Of a DNA stretch of 64,000 bases, positions 27,780 through 37,054 are shown piece after piece. Where the stretch lies: contig NZ_JACHJP010000011.1 of NCBI RefSeq assembly GCF_014203715.1, forward strand, positions 231,097 to 295,096, written 5' to 3'. Numbering within the stretch: the stretch's first letter is position 1; each line of letters opens with the position of its first letter. The stretch comes from Streptosporangium saharense. Its GTDB lineage: Bacteria > Actinomycetota > Actinomycetes > Streptosporangiales > Streptosporangiaceae. The notes beneath the pieces were generated by a model. That model ran no database searches, was not told where the DNA came from, and saw only the letters and a list, made by a program, of their open reading frames with translations. The translations under genes and the position numbers were made by a program.

Positions 27780-29399
27780 TTATCTGCCGAAGATCCGCAT
27801 CTGGAGCATCACGGTCAGCCTGGCCTCGGAGTCGCCCAGGTCGAGGCCGCCGATCTCGGTGAGCCGCTTGAGCCGGTAGCGGAAGGTGTTGGCGTGCACG
27901 TGGACCCTGGCCGCGGCGGCGTTGACGTCGCCGAAGGCGTCGAGGTAGGCCCGCAGGGTGGGGACGAGCTCGCTGCCGTGTTCGGCGTCGTAGGCGAGCA
28001 GCCGTTCGTAGGGGCCGGTCGGCGTCTGCTCCTCGGCCTCGGCCAGGTCGGCGAGCTGCAGCAGCAGCGCCTCGAAGTGCACGCCGGTGTAGCCCGCGAC
28101 GGCGCCGGAGGCGTCCCGCGCGCGCAGCACGCGCAGCGCCCTGTCGGCGTCGGCCCTGGACCTGGCCACCTCGGACAGGTTGCCCGCCAGGCGGCCCACG
28201 CCGATGTTGGCGGGGTGTCTGGGGCCGACGCGGGCCAGGAAGCTCTCGGCGACCCGTACGGCCCGCGACTCCTCCTCGCCACCGCTGCCCGCGTGCAGCG
28301 GCAGGACGGCGTAGGCGACCGAGCCGACCAGCGCGGCGGCGGCCTTGGGGTGGATGGCGCCGACGTGCAGGGCGAGCGCGTCGCAGAAGCGCTGCCTGTC
28401 GCTCTCCCTGCGCGCGGCGTCGCCGTCCGACCTGCCGCTGAGCTGGGCGGCGAGCACGCACAGGCGTTCGCTGGCCACGCCGAGCCTTCCGGCGGCCTCC
28501 GCAGCGTCCCTGCCCCCGGCCAGTACGGTCGACAGCAGGTCGGCGCGGAGCCTGCGGCGGGTGTCGGCCCCTGCCCGCTGCCGCAGCAGCTGCAGGGCGA
28601 CGATCTTGGCGGCGTCGGCGAGGGCGCGCTGCCGCTGGTCGCTCAGCGGCTCGCGCACCGCGGCCCAGATGGAGCCGAGGATCTCGTCACCGGACCGTAC
28701 GGCGACCGCCGCCCGGTGGATGCTGTCGCCGTCGAGTTCCAGGTAGACCGGTTCGTGGCTCTGGTAGAGCTTCCTGAAGAAGCCGCGTTCCTCCAGCATC
28801 CGCCGGTAGCGCATGGGCACCTGGCGGCCGAGCACCGTCTCAACCCGGCCCGGGTCGGCCTCGTCCTGGCGTCCCGAGTAGGCCAGCACCCGTGAGGAGC
28901 GGTCCTCGATGGTCACCGGGGCGTCCAGCAGCGCGCACACGGCGTTGGCCAGCGAGAACAGGTCGTCGGCGGGGGCCTCCCCCGGCTCGGTGAGGTCGCC
29001 CTCGGCCAGCAGTGAACGCAGCAGGGCCGCCACCTGGGCCCAGGAGGCGGCCCTGGTCAGCCCGAGGACCGCGACGCCGGTCTCCAGGACCTTGGCGCGG
29101 ACGAGTTCGTCGACGTCCACGGGCTGTTTGACGACGACGCCCGCCGCCGGGCCCGCCGCGTCGAGCAGGGCGCAGATCTGCCCGGCGCTCTCGACCCCGA
29201 CGGCCAGCAGGATGTTCCCCTCGGGCAGCAGCAGCTCGTCGAGGGGGTCGTAGATGTGCACCCCGGTGACCTCGGCGTCGAGTTCACCGGGCGAGGCGGC
29301 CACGTCCAGCACGGTGCTTCCCAGGTCTTCCAGGATGCGCCGGAGGCTGGAGCGTGGCCGGTTGCTCATCTGCTCACGATAATGGACATACAAGGACAT
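27780..29399 (-). CDS. PucR-family transcriptional regulator
   Basis: 539 aa. N-terminal PucR-like sensing region (VTGVHIYDPLDELLLPEGNILLAVGV), a central GAF-like/GGDEF-related segment, and the C-terminal PucR helix-turn-helix AYLDAFGDVNAAAARVHVHANTFRYRLKRLTEIGG (about residues 480-515). PucR regulators control amino-acid, purine or peptide metabolism genes near them. The ATG overlaps the stop of the upstream serine hydrolase (TGATG) and the binding-protein operon lies 96 nt downstream, so it probably controls this peptide-uptake locus. Confidence 0.88.
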   Translation of the reverse strand: MSLYVHYREQMSNRPRSSLRRILEDLGSTVLDVAASPGELDAEVTGVHIYDPLDELLLPEGNILLAVGVESAGQICALLDAAGPAAGVVVKQPVDVDELVRAKVLETGVAVLGLTRAASWAQVAALLRSLLAEGDLTEPGEAPADDLFSLANAVCALLDAPVTIEDRSSRVLAYSGRQDEADPGRVETVLGRQVPMRYRRMLEERGFFRKLYQSHEPVYLELDGDSIHRAAVAVRSGDEILGSIWAAVREPLSDQRQRALADAAKIVALQLLRQRAGADTRRRLRADLLSTVLAGGRDAAEAAGRLGVASERLCVLAAQLSGRSDGDAARRESDRQRFCDALALHVGAIHPKAAAALVGSVAYAVLPLHAGSGGEEESRAVRVAESFLARVGPRHPANIGVGRLAGNLSEVARSRADADRALRVLRARDASGAVAGYTGVHFEALLLQLADLAEAEEQTPTGPYERLLAYDAEHGSELVPTLRAYLDAFGDVNAAAARVHVHANTFRYRLKRLTEIGGLDLGDSEARLTVMLQMRIFGR

Positions 29400-30277
29400 C
29401 AGGCGCGCAGGTGATCTATCGCCACACGGGCCGCACGGCCGATGGCCGCGTCCGCCCTGGGCAGTCTGAGGCCGAACGAGCGGGTCCGTAGGAAGACCGC
29501 GGCCGCGTACCGCTTTCCGTCGGGATACTCAAGCACGCCCGCCTCATTGCGGATGCCCCAGAGTGTCCCGGTCTTTCCGGAGATCTTTACCTCGTCGCCG
29601 AAGGCGGAGGAGAGCCGGTGCGGCCAGATCTGGTTGCCCATGATCCTGCGCGCCTCGGCGCAGGCCGCCGCGGGACCCGCCTCGTCCCGCCAGATCAGGC
29701 CGAGCAGGGTGGTGATCTCGCGGGGTGTGCCCGAGGTCGTCCGCTCCGGGTCACGTACGGCCAGCGACCTGATCTGCTCCTCGCCGACCGTGGCGAGGCG
29801 CTCCTCGTCGTCCAGGCCGGACAGGCCGAGTTCGGTGACCACGCTGCCGAGCAGTTCGGCACAGCCGCCAACCAGCCAGGTCCGCTTCAGGCCGAGCTCG
29901 CGCAGCGTGGCGTGCACGTTGTCGAGCCCGACCCGGCGCAGCAGCACGTCGGTGGCCGCGTTGTCACTCATGGTCATCATGAAGTGGGCCAGGTCACGCA
30001 GGGTGAGCGAGACGTCGTCCAGGCATCCGGAGGTGCCGATGCCGCCGTCCTTGTCGGCCGAGGTCACGCTCAGCCGCTCGGTCGGCTCCAGCGTGCCCGC
30101 CGCCGCCTGCCTGCCGTACTCCAGCAGGATCGGCAGTTTGAAGACCGAGGCGAGCACCACCGGGTCGTCGGCGCCGAAGCTCACCTCGCCGTCGCCGTCG
30201 ATCTCGCGGACGTGGACGAAGCCCTCGGCCTCCGCCTCCTCGAACACCGCGCGCAGCGCGCCGGAGACCTCAGACAT
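29399..30277 (-). CDS. Class A beta-lactamase-fold serine hydrolase, no signal peptide
   Basis: 292-residue member of the class A beta-lactamase / DD-peptidase fold. The three active-site elements are seen in order: SVFK (Ser44-Lys47), SDN (104-106) and KTG (about residue 225, in KISGKTGTLWG). There is no signal peptide, so it should act in the cytoplasm and is unlikely to be a secreted resistance enzyme. It sits in an operon with two S12-type hydrolases and a peptide importer; hydrolysis of imported amides or D-containing peptides is a plausible role. Confidence 0.82.
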   Translation of the reverse strand: MSEVSGALRAVFEEAEAEGFVHVREIDGDGEVSFGADDPVVLASVFKLPILLEYGRQAAAGTLEPTERLSVTSADKDGGIGTSGCLDDVSLTLRDLAHFMMTMSDNAATDVLLRRVGLDNVHATLRELGLKRTWLVGGCAELLGSVVTELGLSGLDDEERLATVGEEQIRSLAVRDPERTTSGTPREITTLLGLIWRDEAGPAAACAEARRIMGNQIWPHRLSSAFGDEVKISGKTGTLWGIRNEAGVLEYPDGKRYAAAVFLRTRSFGLRLPRADAAIGRAARVAIDHLRA

Positions 30278-31616
30278 GGCGCAGCGTCCTCGCCCCCGCG
30301 TGCAGGTGGGTGGCCCGCCCGTCCTCGCCGACCACGAAGGTGATCGTCTCGTGCATGCCGTCCTTCGGCGCGGCCGCGATGAAGGAGTGGCCGGTGTGGT
30401 GCGTGAAGCGGGTGGTGGTCCGCGTCTGGCCGTTGCTCTCCATGAACTCGCCGGGGATCAGCGTGACGTCGAGCCCCTCGGGGGCCTCGGCCACCTCCCA
30501 GGTGTACATCGGCCCGGCGTACCCGCCGAGGTAGGGCGCGGGATCGACAGCCTGCGGCGTCTCCGAGGGCACGGGCAGGTCGGGTACGGCCAGGCCGGTG
30601 ACCTCGCGGATCAGCGGCAGCGCCAGGTCGGCGATCATCCCGACGACGGCGCCGCCGTTGACGCTCATCGCGATCGCGAAGTCCGACCCGGGCACGACCC
30701 GCCAGAACGTGCTCTGCCCGATCGTGCCGCCGTCGTGCCCGTAGACCTCGCCACCCCAGTCGAACAGCTCGAAGCCCAGGCCCCAGCGGTCGGCGAGCAG
30801 CCCGGGGACGCCGGGCACGTCGATCTGCTTCGTCCGCATGGCCGCGACCGCCTCCTCCGACAGCAGCCGGGTGCCGTCCTGCGCCACGCCGCCCGCGACG
30901 AACATGCGTCCGAAGCGGACCAGCTCGCGCAGGGCCAGGCACATGGTCGAGCCCGCGGGGGCGTTGGAGCGCGGCATCGCCCACGACCGGTGGACGGCGC
31001 CCTCGGGGCCGACGTGCCCTGCCGAGGCCCGGAACAGGATGGCCTCCTCGGGCAGCAGCGCCCAGTGCGTCGCGCCGAGCGGCCCGAGCAGGCGCTCACG
31101 CATGGCCTGCTCCCAGGTGGTGCCGCGCAGCCGGGCGACCAGGGCGCCGAGCACGCAGTAGCCGGAGTTGCAGTAGGAGAACAGCGCTCCCGGCTCGTGG
31201 ACGTGCCCCGCGTCGCGCAGGAAGTGAATGTACTTGTCCAGGCTGTCGTCGCCGCGCCCGGTGTCCTCGAACAGGTCGCCGTCGAAGCCGCCGCTGTGGG
31301 TGAGCAGGTGCCTGACGGTGACGACCTTCTCCGAGCCGTCGGCGACGGCGAACTCCGGCAGGTAGTCCCGCACGGGACGGTCAAGATCGACCAGGCCCTC
31401 GTCCACGAGCTGCATGACCAGCGTGGCGGTCCAGACCTTGGTGGTCGAGCCGACCTGGAAGACGCTGTCCGGGGTGGTCTCGACGCCGGTGTCCCGGTTG
31501 ACCACACCGGTGGCGGCCTGGACCAGCTCACCGTTCGCCCAGAGGGCGAGTGAGGCGCCGGGCACGCCGTGCTTGCGGGCCGCCTCGTCGAGGCGCTCCT
31601 GAAGGTTGTCCAGCAT
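30270..31616 (-). CDS. Class C beta-lactamase-family serine hydrolase (S12-type), copy 1
   Basis: 448 aa. SxxK is STTK (Ser57-Lys60), the YxN motif is YCN (148-150), and a HxG element occurs as GHDGGTIGQS near residue 305, as in D-aminopeptidases, DD-peptidases and esterases of family S12. No signal peptide, so cytoplasmic. A C-terminal beta-barrel-like extension follows the catalytic domain. It is clearly paralogous to the next gene upstream (shared LLTHSGGFDGDLFEDTGRGDD / LLSHTSGIDGDLFLDTGRGDD). Overlaps the downstream class A-like gene by 8 nt. Confidence 0.87.
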   Translation of the reverse strand: MLDNLQERLDEAARKHGVPGASLALWANGELVQAATGVVNRDTGVETTPDSVFQVGSTTKVWTATLVMQLVDEGLVDLDRPVRDYLPEFAVADGSEKVVTVRHLLTHSGGFDGDLFEDTGRGDDSLDKYIHFLRDAGHVHEPGALFSYCNSGYCVLGALVARLRGTTWEQAMRERLLGPLGATHWALLPEEAILFRASAGHVGPEGAVHRSWAMPRSNAPAGSTMCLALRELVRFGRMFVAGGVAQDGTRLLSEEAVAAMRTKQIDVPGVPGLLADRWGLGFELFDWGGEVYGHDGGTIGQSTFWRVVPGSDFAIAMSVNGGAVVGMIADLALPLIREVTGLAVPDLPVPSETPQAVDPAPYLGGYAGPMYTWEVAEAPEGLDVTLIPGEFMESNGQTRTTTRFTHHTGHSFIAAAPKDGMHETITFVVGEDGRATHLHAGARTLRHV

Positions 31617-31625
31617 TTCCGCTCC

Positions 31626-32963
31626 TCAGGCGATCTTCGGGGTGGCGCGGACGCCGAGGTGGACGTACGGCGAGCCGTCGGCGAGCTCGTAGAAGACGGC
31701 GGAGAGCCACTGCGGCTCCCCCTCCGGGCGGCCCACGAAGGTGGTGTCGTCAACGGCGACCAGCTCGATCTCCAGGGGTGGCTGCAGCCCGGCGAGGGCG
31801 CCGGTGACCTCGTTGAGCAGGAACAGCCTGCCGTCGCGGAGGCTCACCGTCATCCGGCTCCCTGCCCGCTCGTAGACGCCGGTGTAACGCTCCAGGTCGG
31901 TCTGGAACGGCTCGGCGGGCGGCCCGAGCACGGGCGGGACGGCGATCCCGGCCAGTTCGGCGAACAGCTCGGTGGACAGCGCGTGGTGGAAGGCCGCGGT
32001 GTGGCCGCCGTTGGTCAGCGAGCACACCACCACCTCCGGCTGGGTGTCGGTGGCCGGGAGCACCCAGAGCATGGCGGCCTGGCCGATGGTGTTGCCGCCG
32101 TGGGAGATCACCCTGCGGCCCTGCCACTCGTCCAGGATCCAGCCGAGACCCCACTGCTTGCCGAGGGTGTGGGGGTTGGGGATGTCCACCTGCGGCTCCC
32201 ACATGGCCCGGGGGTCAGCCAGCAGCCCGGTGCCCAGGTGGGCACGGCCGAAGGCGACGACGTCGGCGGGGCGGGCGGAGACCAGCCCGGCGGGACCGCA
32301 GGAACGCATGAGGCTGGAGACCGGGGCGGGCTTGCCGTCCATGTGGCCCATGGCGGCGCGGAAGCGCAGCACGTCCTCGGGCAGGGTCCAGGTGTGGGTC
32401 AGCCCGAGCGGCTCGATGACCTGCTCGCGCAGCGCGGCGTCCCAGACCTTGCCGGTGAGCCGTTCGACGACGCGCCCGGCGACGACGAAGCCCGAGTTGC
32501 AGTAGGACTGGGTGGCGCCGAGCGGGTGGTTCTGCGCGAGGTCGGCGCAGGCCGCGACGTACTTCTCGACGCAGTCGTCACCGCGGCCGGTGTCGAGGAA
32601 GAGGTCGCCGTCGATGCCGGAGGTGTGGGAGAGCAGGTGCCTGATCGTGACGGTCTTGGTCACCTCGGGGTCGGCGACCCGGAACTCCGGCAGGACCTCG
32701 GAGACCGGGGTGTCCAGCGTCAGCGCGCCCTGCTCGACCAGCAGCATGATCTGGGTGGCGGTCCACACCTTGGTGATCGAGCCGATCTGGAAGAGCGAGT
32801 CCGTGGTCGCCTCGACCCCGGTGTCCACGTTGAGCAGCCCCGCGGCGAACTCGTGGACCTCCCCCTCGTACAGGAAGGCCAGGTTCGCGCCGGGAACCTC
32901 GTATTCGGCGATCAGCTCGGCGAGACGGTCGTGCCAGCGGTGGGGATCCACTGCTCCAGCCAT
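31626..32963 (-). CDS. Class C beta-lactamase-family serine hydrolase (S12-type), copy 2
   Basis: 445 aa paralogue of the adjacent hydrolase: SITK (Ser62-Lys65), YCN (154-156) and a HGGNTIGQA element. The C-terminal part (GVYERAGSRMTVSLRDGRLFLLNEVTG) forms a lipocalin-like barrel as in D-aminopeptidase relatives. ATG 32963 is chosen because AAAGGAT precedes it; the start lies 52 nt inside the S9 peptidase gene, suggesting coupled translation. Nine nt separate it from copy 1. Cytoplasmic; substrate unknown. Confidence 0.87.
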   Translation of the reverse strand: MAGAVDPHRWHDRLAELIAEYEVPGANLAFLYEGEVHEFAAGLLNVDTGVEATTDSLFQIGSITKVWTATQIMLLVEQGALTLDTPVSEVLPEFRVADPEVTKTVTIRHLLSHTSGIDGDLFLDTGRGDDCVEKYVAACADLAQNHPLGATQSYCNSGFVVAGRVVERLTGKVWDAALREQVIEPLGLTHTWTLPEDVLRFRAAMGHMDGKPAPVSSLMRSCGPAGLVSARPADVVAFGRAHLGTGLLADPRAMWEPQVDIPNPHTLGKQWGLGWILDEWQGRRVISHGGNTIGQAAMLWVLPATDTQPEVVVCSLTNGGHTAAFHHALSTELFAELAGIAVPPVLGPPAEPFQTDLERYTGVYERAGSRMTVSLRDGRLFLLNEVTGALAGLQPPLEIELVAVDDTTFVGRPEGEPQWLSAVFYELADGSPYVHLGVRATPKIA

Positions 32964-34807
32964 GCGACGATCCTTTCGTTGTAGTCCGTTCGGTGGGAGG
33001 GCCTGCCGTTGAGGATGAACAGGTGGGAGCCGCCGGGGTAGCGGACGAGCCTGACCGGGACGCCGCGCTCGCGCAGCGCGGTGAACCACTGCTCGGCCTG
33101 GCCCACGGGGCAGCGGTCGTCGTTCTCCCCGTGCAGCAGGAGGGTCGGCGCGGTGACCTTCCCGACGTTCTCCATGGGCGACTGGCCCGTGACGTCCCCG
33201 CCGCACTCGTGGATCTTCAGGAAGTACCCGAGGTCGGAGGTCCCGGCCATGCTGGTCAGGTCGCTGACGCAGCCGCCGGGAATGACCGCCCTGAAGCGGT
33301 CCGTCCTGGTCGGCAGCCAGCAGGAGATGTAGCCGCCGTAGCTGTAGCCGGTCAGCCCGAGCCGGTCCGGGTCGGCGATCCCCTCGGCGACCAGTTCGTC
33401 GATCGGGGCGAGGAAGTCGTCGGTGTCGGCGATCCCCCAGGCCCCGGAGACGGCGGTGTAGAACGCCTCGCCGTACCCGTCGCTGCCCCTGGGGTTGAGG
33501 GTGAGCACGGTCCACCCCCTGGCCGCGAGGATCTGGTGGTAGAGGTGCACGCCGTCGAAGACCGGCGCCCAGGTGTTGTGCGGGCCGCCGTGCACGTCCA
33601 GCAGCAGCGGCCCGGGGCCGGTGAGCGTCTCGTCGCGCAGCACGAACCCCTCGACCGGCGTGCCGTCCGGCGCGGTGAAGGTACGGCTGCGCGGGGTGAA
33701 CAGCTCCACGTCCTCCAGCGCGTACGACGTCAGCCGCGTCACCGAGAGCCCGCCCTGCAGGTCCAGGAGATAGACGTCCCCCGCGCTGTACGGCGTGGCC
33801 GCGACGTAGGCGATCCTGCCCGCGGCGGCGCTGACGCCGGAGACCACCTGGTCCCCGCCGACGAGCTTCTCCCCGCCCGCGCGGTAGAGGTGCGTGCAGC
33901 CGCCGTCGCGGGCGCAGAAGACGAGGTCGTCCCCGGCGAGCTGGGGTACCGCCCCGGGGTAGCCGGGGGCGCCGACCATCAGGTTGCGGTCCAGGCCCTC
34001 GGTCACCTCGGTGAGTGTGCCGTCGTCCAGGTGGAACAGGCGGGTGTGGCCGACGGGGCCGCCGACCAGCGCGGCGACCAGCAGCCGCCCGCCGCTCCAC
34101 CACGCCCCGGCACAGATCAGCTCCGGCCCGGTGAGCCGCTCCGGCGTGCTTGTGGGGCCGTCGGCGGTCTCCGGGACGTCGACCGAGTAGGCGGCCCCGC
34201 CCACGACCAGGTCGCGGTCCTGCTCCAGGTCGGCGACGAAGGTCAGGCGCAGCCCGTCCGGCGTCCAGGACGGCTCTCCGGCGAGGAAGTCCCCCGAGGT
34301 GACCTGGACGGTCTCGCCCGTCTCGACCTCCACCACGAACAGCTGGGTCGTCAGGCCGCGCAGCAGCCCGGCGCCGTCGGCCTTGTAACCGAGCCGGTCG
34401 GTCACCACCGGCGCCGTCGGGTCCGCCTGGCCGTACGGCGCCGCGTAGGCGATCCTGGTCCCGTCGGGGGACCAGACCGGCGCGCCCGCGCCGAGCGGGG
34501 TGTCCGTCAGGAGACGTGGTTCGCCGCCGTCCATCGGCAGCAGGTGGATCTGCGGCCTGCCCTCGACGGGCCGCAGGAAGGCGAGGGTGCGGCCCACGGG
34601 AGACCAGCGGGGGCAGGAGTCGTGCGGGCCGCCCGTCAGGCGGCGCGGCTCGGCGCCGGGGGCGGCGAGCCAGATCTCGGAGTGGTTGTCGTCGGATTCC
34701 CGGTCGGCCGTGGTCACCGTGTAGGCGACGGCGCCTCCGTCGGGGCGCAGCCGGGGGTCTCCCGGAACCGCGATGCGGTGGAGGTCGCTGAGCGAGAGGC
34801 GGGGCAT
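32912..34807 (-). CDS. S9-family peptidase (prolyl oligopeptidase-like)
   Basis: 631 aa with an N-terminal beta-propeller of TolB/WD-like repeats (PRWSPVGRTLAFLRP, PVWSPDGTRIAYAAP, PSWTPDGLRLTFVAD) and a C-terminal alpha/beta-hydrolase domain: GLTGYSYGGY carries the nucleophile Ser at about residue 489, the Asp is in LLLHGENDDRCP and the His in YPGGSHLF. No signal peptide. Cleaves small peptides, often after proline or as an acylaminoacyl peptidase. First gene of the hydrolase-importer run; overlaps the next gene by 52 nt. Confidence 0.9.
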   Translation of the reverse strand: MPRLSLSDLHRIAVPGDPRLRPDGGAVAYTVTTADRESDDNHSEIWLAAPGAEPRRLTGGPHDSCPRWSPVGRTLAFLRPVEGRPQIHLLPMDGGEPRLLTDTPLGAGAPVWSPDGTRIAYAAPYGQADPTAPVVTDRLGYKADGAGLLRGLTTQLFVVEVETGETVQVTSGDFLAGEPSWTPDGLRLTFVADLEQDRDLVVGGAAYSVDVPETADGPTSTPERLTGPELICAGAWWSGGRLLVAALVGGPVGHTRLFHLDDGTLTEVTEGLDRNLMVGAPGYPGAVPQLAGDDLVFCARDGGCTHLYRAGGEKLVGGDQVVSGVSAAAGRIAYVAATPYSAGDVYLLDLQGGLSVTRLTSYALEDVELFTPRSRTFTAPDGTPVEGFVLRDETLTGPGPLLLDVHGGPHNTWAPVFDGVHLYHQILAARGWTVLTLNPRGSDGYGEAFYTAVSGAWGIADTDDFLAPIDELVAEGIADPDRLGLTGYSYGGYISCWLPTRTDRFRAVIPGGCVSDLTSMAGTSDLGYFLKIHECGGDVTGQSPMENVGKVTAPTLLLHGENDDRCPVGQAEQWFTALRERGVPVRLVRYPGGSHLFILNGRPSHRTDYNERIVAWLEQWIPTAGTTVSPS

Positions 34808-34906
34808 GTCCGAACGCTAGGCGCCCGTCCGCCCCGCTTCTTCGGTCGTCACGACGAACCGGGCCGGTCCCGTTGTGCCGTCCTCCAACCGGGACCGGTG
34901 CCGCCC

Positions 34907-35458
34907 TCAGGCCTTCGCCACCTCGGCGGCGGGGAGCCGTTCGAGCAGCCCCCTGAGGTCGTCGGCGTGGTCCTCCTCCTGGGCGAGGATCTCCTCGAAG
35001 ACCCTGCGGGTGGTGACGTCGTGGTCGCCGAGCCACTGGATGATCTCGGTGTAGGAGATGATGACGATCCGCTCCGCGATCAGATCCTCCTTGATCATCT
35101 CCACCAGGTCGAGGCTGCCGTCGTACTGGGTGTGGGACCGGGTCGCCAGCGCCTTGGGGCTGAGGTCGGGGTTGCCGCCGAGCTGCACGATGCGCCGGGA
35201 GAGCTTGTCGGCGTGCTCCTGCTCCTCGGCCGCGTGTTCGAGGAACTCCGCGGCGACCGGCTCCGCGTAGAGGCCGGTCGCGGTGTAGTAGTGCCGTTTG
35301 TAACGCAGCACGCAGACCAGCTCGGTGGCCAGCGCCTCGTTGCACACCTGGATCACGCGCTGCAGGTCGGCACCGTACGCGGGGGTGATGGGCCCCTTGC
35401 CGATCTCATGCCGCGCTCTGTCCCGGATCTCCGTGATATCGGTAAGAAATTCCGCCAT
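34907..35458 (-). CDS. Ferritin-like / bacterioferritin family protein
   Basis: 183-residue four-helix bundle with iron-ligand helices NEALATELVCVLRYKRHYY, HAAEEQEHADKLSRRI and EEILAQEEDHADDL. The EEQEH and EEDHADD segments supply the expected carboxylates and His. It is longer than Bfr (about 160 aa) with distinct N- and C-terminal tails, so the name is kept at family level. Stores iron or protects DNA. It sits between the GntR regulator and the S9 peptidase without an obvious functional link; no iron box was seen upstream. Confidence 0.82.
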   Translation of the reverse strand: MAEFLTDITEIRDRARHEIGKGPITPAYGADLQRVIQVCNEALATELVCVLRYKRHYYTATGLYAEPVAAEFLEHAAEEQEHADKLSRRIVQLGGNPDLSPKALATRSHTQYDGSLDLVEMIKEDLIAERIVIISYTEIIQWLGDHDVTTRRVFEEILAQEEDHADDLRGLLERLPAAEVAKA

Positions 35459-35467
35459 GCCCCGCCT

Positions 35468-36160
35468 CTACCCCGGTTCTTCCACACGGCAAGCTCTGCG
35501 ATCTCCCAAGAACACGCCGTCCGGGGAGCCGTTCACGGGCAGGGTGGGTTCGAGGTAGTGGGCGTGGATGACCGACTCGATCCGCTCGGGGTCGCCGGAG
35601 GCCAGGCCGCTGATGACGAGCCGGTGACGGTCGGCGGCCTCGGCCATCTCCAGTTGCTGGCGGTCGAGCGAGGAACGCATGAGGGCGTACATGTGGCCGT
35701 TCATGGTCTCCCACAGCTCGGCCACGCGACGGCGCCCCGAGGCCAGCACGATCTCCCGGTGGAAGCGGGTGTCGATGTCCACCAGCTCCTGCATGTCACC
35801 CGCCCGCGCGGCGCCGTCCATCTCCTGGACGAGCTGTTCGAGGCGCTCGAAGAAGCCGGGGGGCAGGTTGGACACGGCGTCGCGGGCGGCGGCGGACTCC
35901 AGGACGCAGCGGGCGTAGCAGATGTCCTGGATGTCCTCGGTGGACATGCGGGTGACCATGCTGTACCTGCGCGGGTTGATGTCGACCAGTCCCTCGTTGG
36001 ACAGGTCGCGCAGCGCCTGACGCACGGTCGCCCGGCTCACGCCGTACTCCTCGGCGATGCCCGCCTCGACGAGCCTGGTGCCCGCGGGCAGCTCGTCGTT
36101 GAGGATCTTGCGTCGCAGCGCCAGCCGTACCGTGTCGGGTAGGGATAGGTGTTCGAGCAC
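35468..36160 (-). CDS. GntR-family (FCD/FadR type) transcriptional regulator
   Basis: 230 aa. N-terminal winged helix-turn-helix (LRRKILNDELPAGTRLVEAGIAEEYGVSRATVRQALRDLSNEGLV) and C-terminal FCD ligand domain with the metal-site helices IDTRFHREIV and HRLVISGLASGDPERIESVIHAHYL. It closes the long minus-strand operon, 48 nt after the second DUF4438 gene. It is the best local candidate to bind the shared TGTCGA-TCG-TCGACA operators at 47503 and 48764, but this is inference. Confidence 0.9.
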   Translation of the reverse strand: MLEHLSLPDTVRLALRRKILNDELPAGTRLVEAGIAEEYGVSRATVRQALRDLSNEGLVDINPRRYSMVTRMSTEDIQDICYARCVLESAAARDAVSNLPPGFFERLEQLVQEMDGAARAGDMQELVDIDTRFHREIVLASGRRRVAELWETMNGHMYALMRSSLDRQQLEMAEAADRHRLVISGLASGDPERIESVIHAHYLEPTLPVNGSPDGVFLGDRRACRVEEPG

Positions 36161-36208
36161 TTCCCCTGGTGTCCTCTCTCGCGTCGCTCGGGTTGACGCC
36201 TGTCTGGT

Positions 36209-37054
36209 TCAGTATGGAGCGCCGCTCAGGGCGGTCTCCGACAGCGCGGGTTCCCCATCCGGATCGACCGTGACGGCCAGCAGGTCCGCCGGGCCGGTCA
36301 TGACGGGGGTGACACCGGGGCCGTGGCCCGGCAGCGGGCTGTCGCCGTGCGCGACGACGCCGACGGTGCGCCAGCCGCGCCGGTAGCCCATGTTGTGCCG
36401 CACGTCGATGTCGTCGAGCGCGACCAGGTCGCCGAGGCGCAGCCAGGCCAGGCCCGGCGTCGACGGCGTGACCTGCACGTCCAGGTCCCACATCTGCGCG
36501 GGACGGCCCAGGCCGTTGCCCGCCAGGCGGCTGGGCACCGTCCCGCGCACGGTCACCGTCACCTTCCCGGCCTCCACCCGCAGCGGAAGGAGGCCCAGCA
36601 GCCGGGGGTCGAGGTTGAGCAGCTCGACGCCGGGCACGCCGAGCGAGGCTCCCTGGCCGTGCCCGCGCACGGAGATCCCGTCGCCGGGGCGCAGCGCGGC
36701 CAGGTGTTCCTGCGCCATGCTGACGATCACCCGGCCCGCCTCGCCGCGTTTGCCGACCACCCAGCCCCGCGCGCCGGTCGCCGCCCCGGTGCGGACCACG
36801 ACCTCGTTGCCCACGCAGGCGTAGGCGGTCAGCGCGTGCCTGGCCGCCGGGTCGGGGTGGACCAGGCAGACCCCCGGCGCCGCGTGGTCGGCGTCGAAGC
36901 CGAAGGCCGAGTCGCCGAGCCGTACGCCGAGCACGATCCCGCCGTCCCCGGCCGGGACGTACGGCCTGCCGTCGGCGTCGATCCGGTAGGGGTTCATGCC
37001 GTCGATCTCCGGGTGCTCGACGATCCCGAGCAGGTTCACCGCCAGCGTGTTCAC
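36209..37054 (-). CDS. DUF4438 protein, copy 2
   Basis: 281-residue soluble protein that resembles the DUF4438 family: DGGIVLGVRLGDSAFGFDADHAAPGVCLVHPD, GARGWVVGKRGEAGRVIVSM, and the C-terminal LRLGDLVALDDIDVRHNMGYRRGWRTVGVVAHGDSPLPGHGPGVTPVMTGP (quoted in parts). The biochemical function is unknown to me. GTG 37054 overlaps the upstream copy's stop (GTGA). It shares with copy 1 the same gapped landmarks (GxxCxG..GHGPG), so the two arose by duplication and may form a heteromer. Confidence 0.8.
   Translation of the reverse strand: MNTLAVNLLGIVEHPEIDGMNPYRIDADGRPYVPAGDGGIVLGVRLGDSAFGFDADHAAPGVCLVHPDPAARHALTAYACVGNEVVVRTGAATGARGWVVGKRGEAGRVIVSMAQEHLAALRPGDGISVRGHGQGASLGVPGVELLNLDPRLLGLLPLRVEAGKVTVTVRGTVPSRLAGNGLGRPAQMWDLDVQVTPSTPGLAWLRLGDLVALDDIDVRHNMGYRRGWRTVGVVAHGDSPLPGHGPGVTPVMTGPADLLAVTVDPDGEPALSETALSGAPY

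Noticed and set aside
23739..28895. Very long open frame on the plus strand opposite the importer genes
   Set aside because: Its translation is low-complexity (Gly/Arg/Glu/Val/Asp-rich) and mirrors the codon bias of the well-supported minus-strand genes; a GC-rich antisense artefact.
29399..32963. The three serine hydrolases as secreted beta-lactamases giving resistance
   Set aside because: None has a signal peptide, and all lie in a peptide-import operon; intracellular peptide or amide hydrolysis fits better.
32993..36142. Plus-strand open frame of over 1000 codons opposite the S9 peptidase, ferritin and GntR genes
   Set aside because: Same reason: antisense of strongly biased genes, with no recognisable domain.
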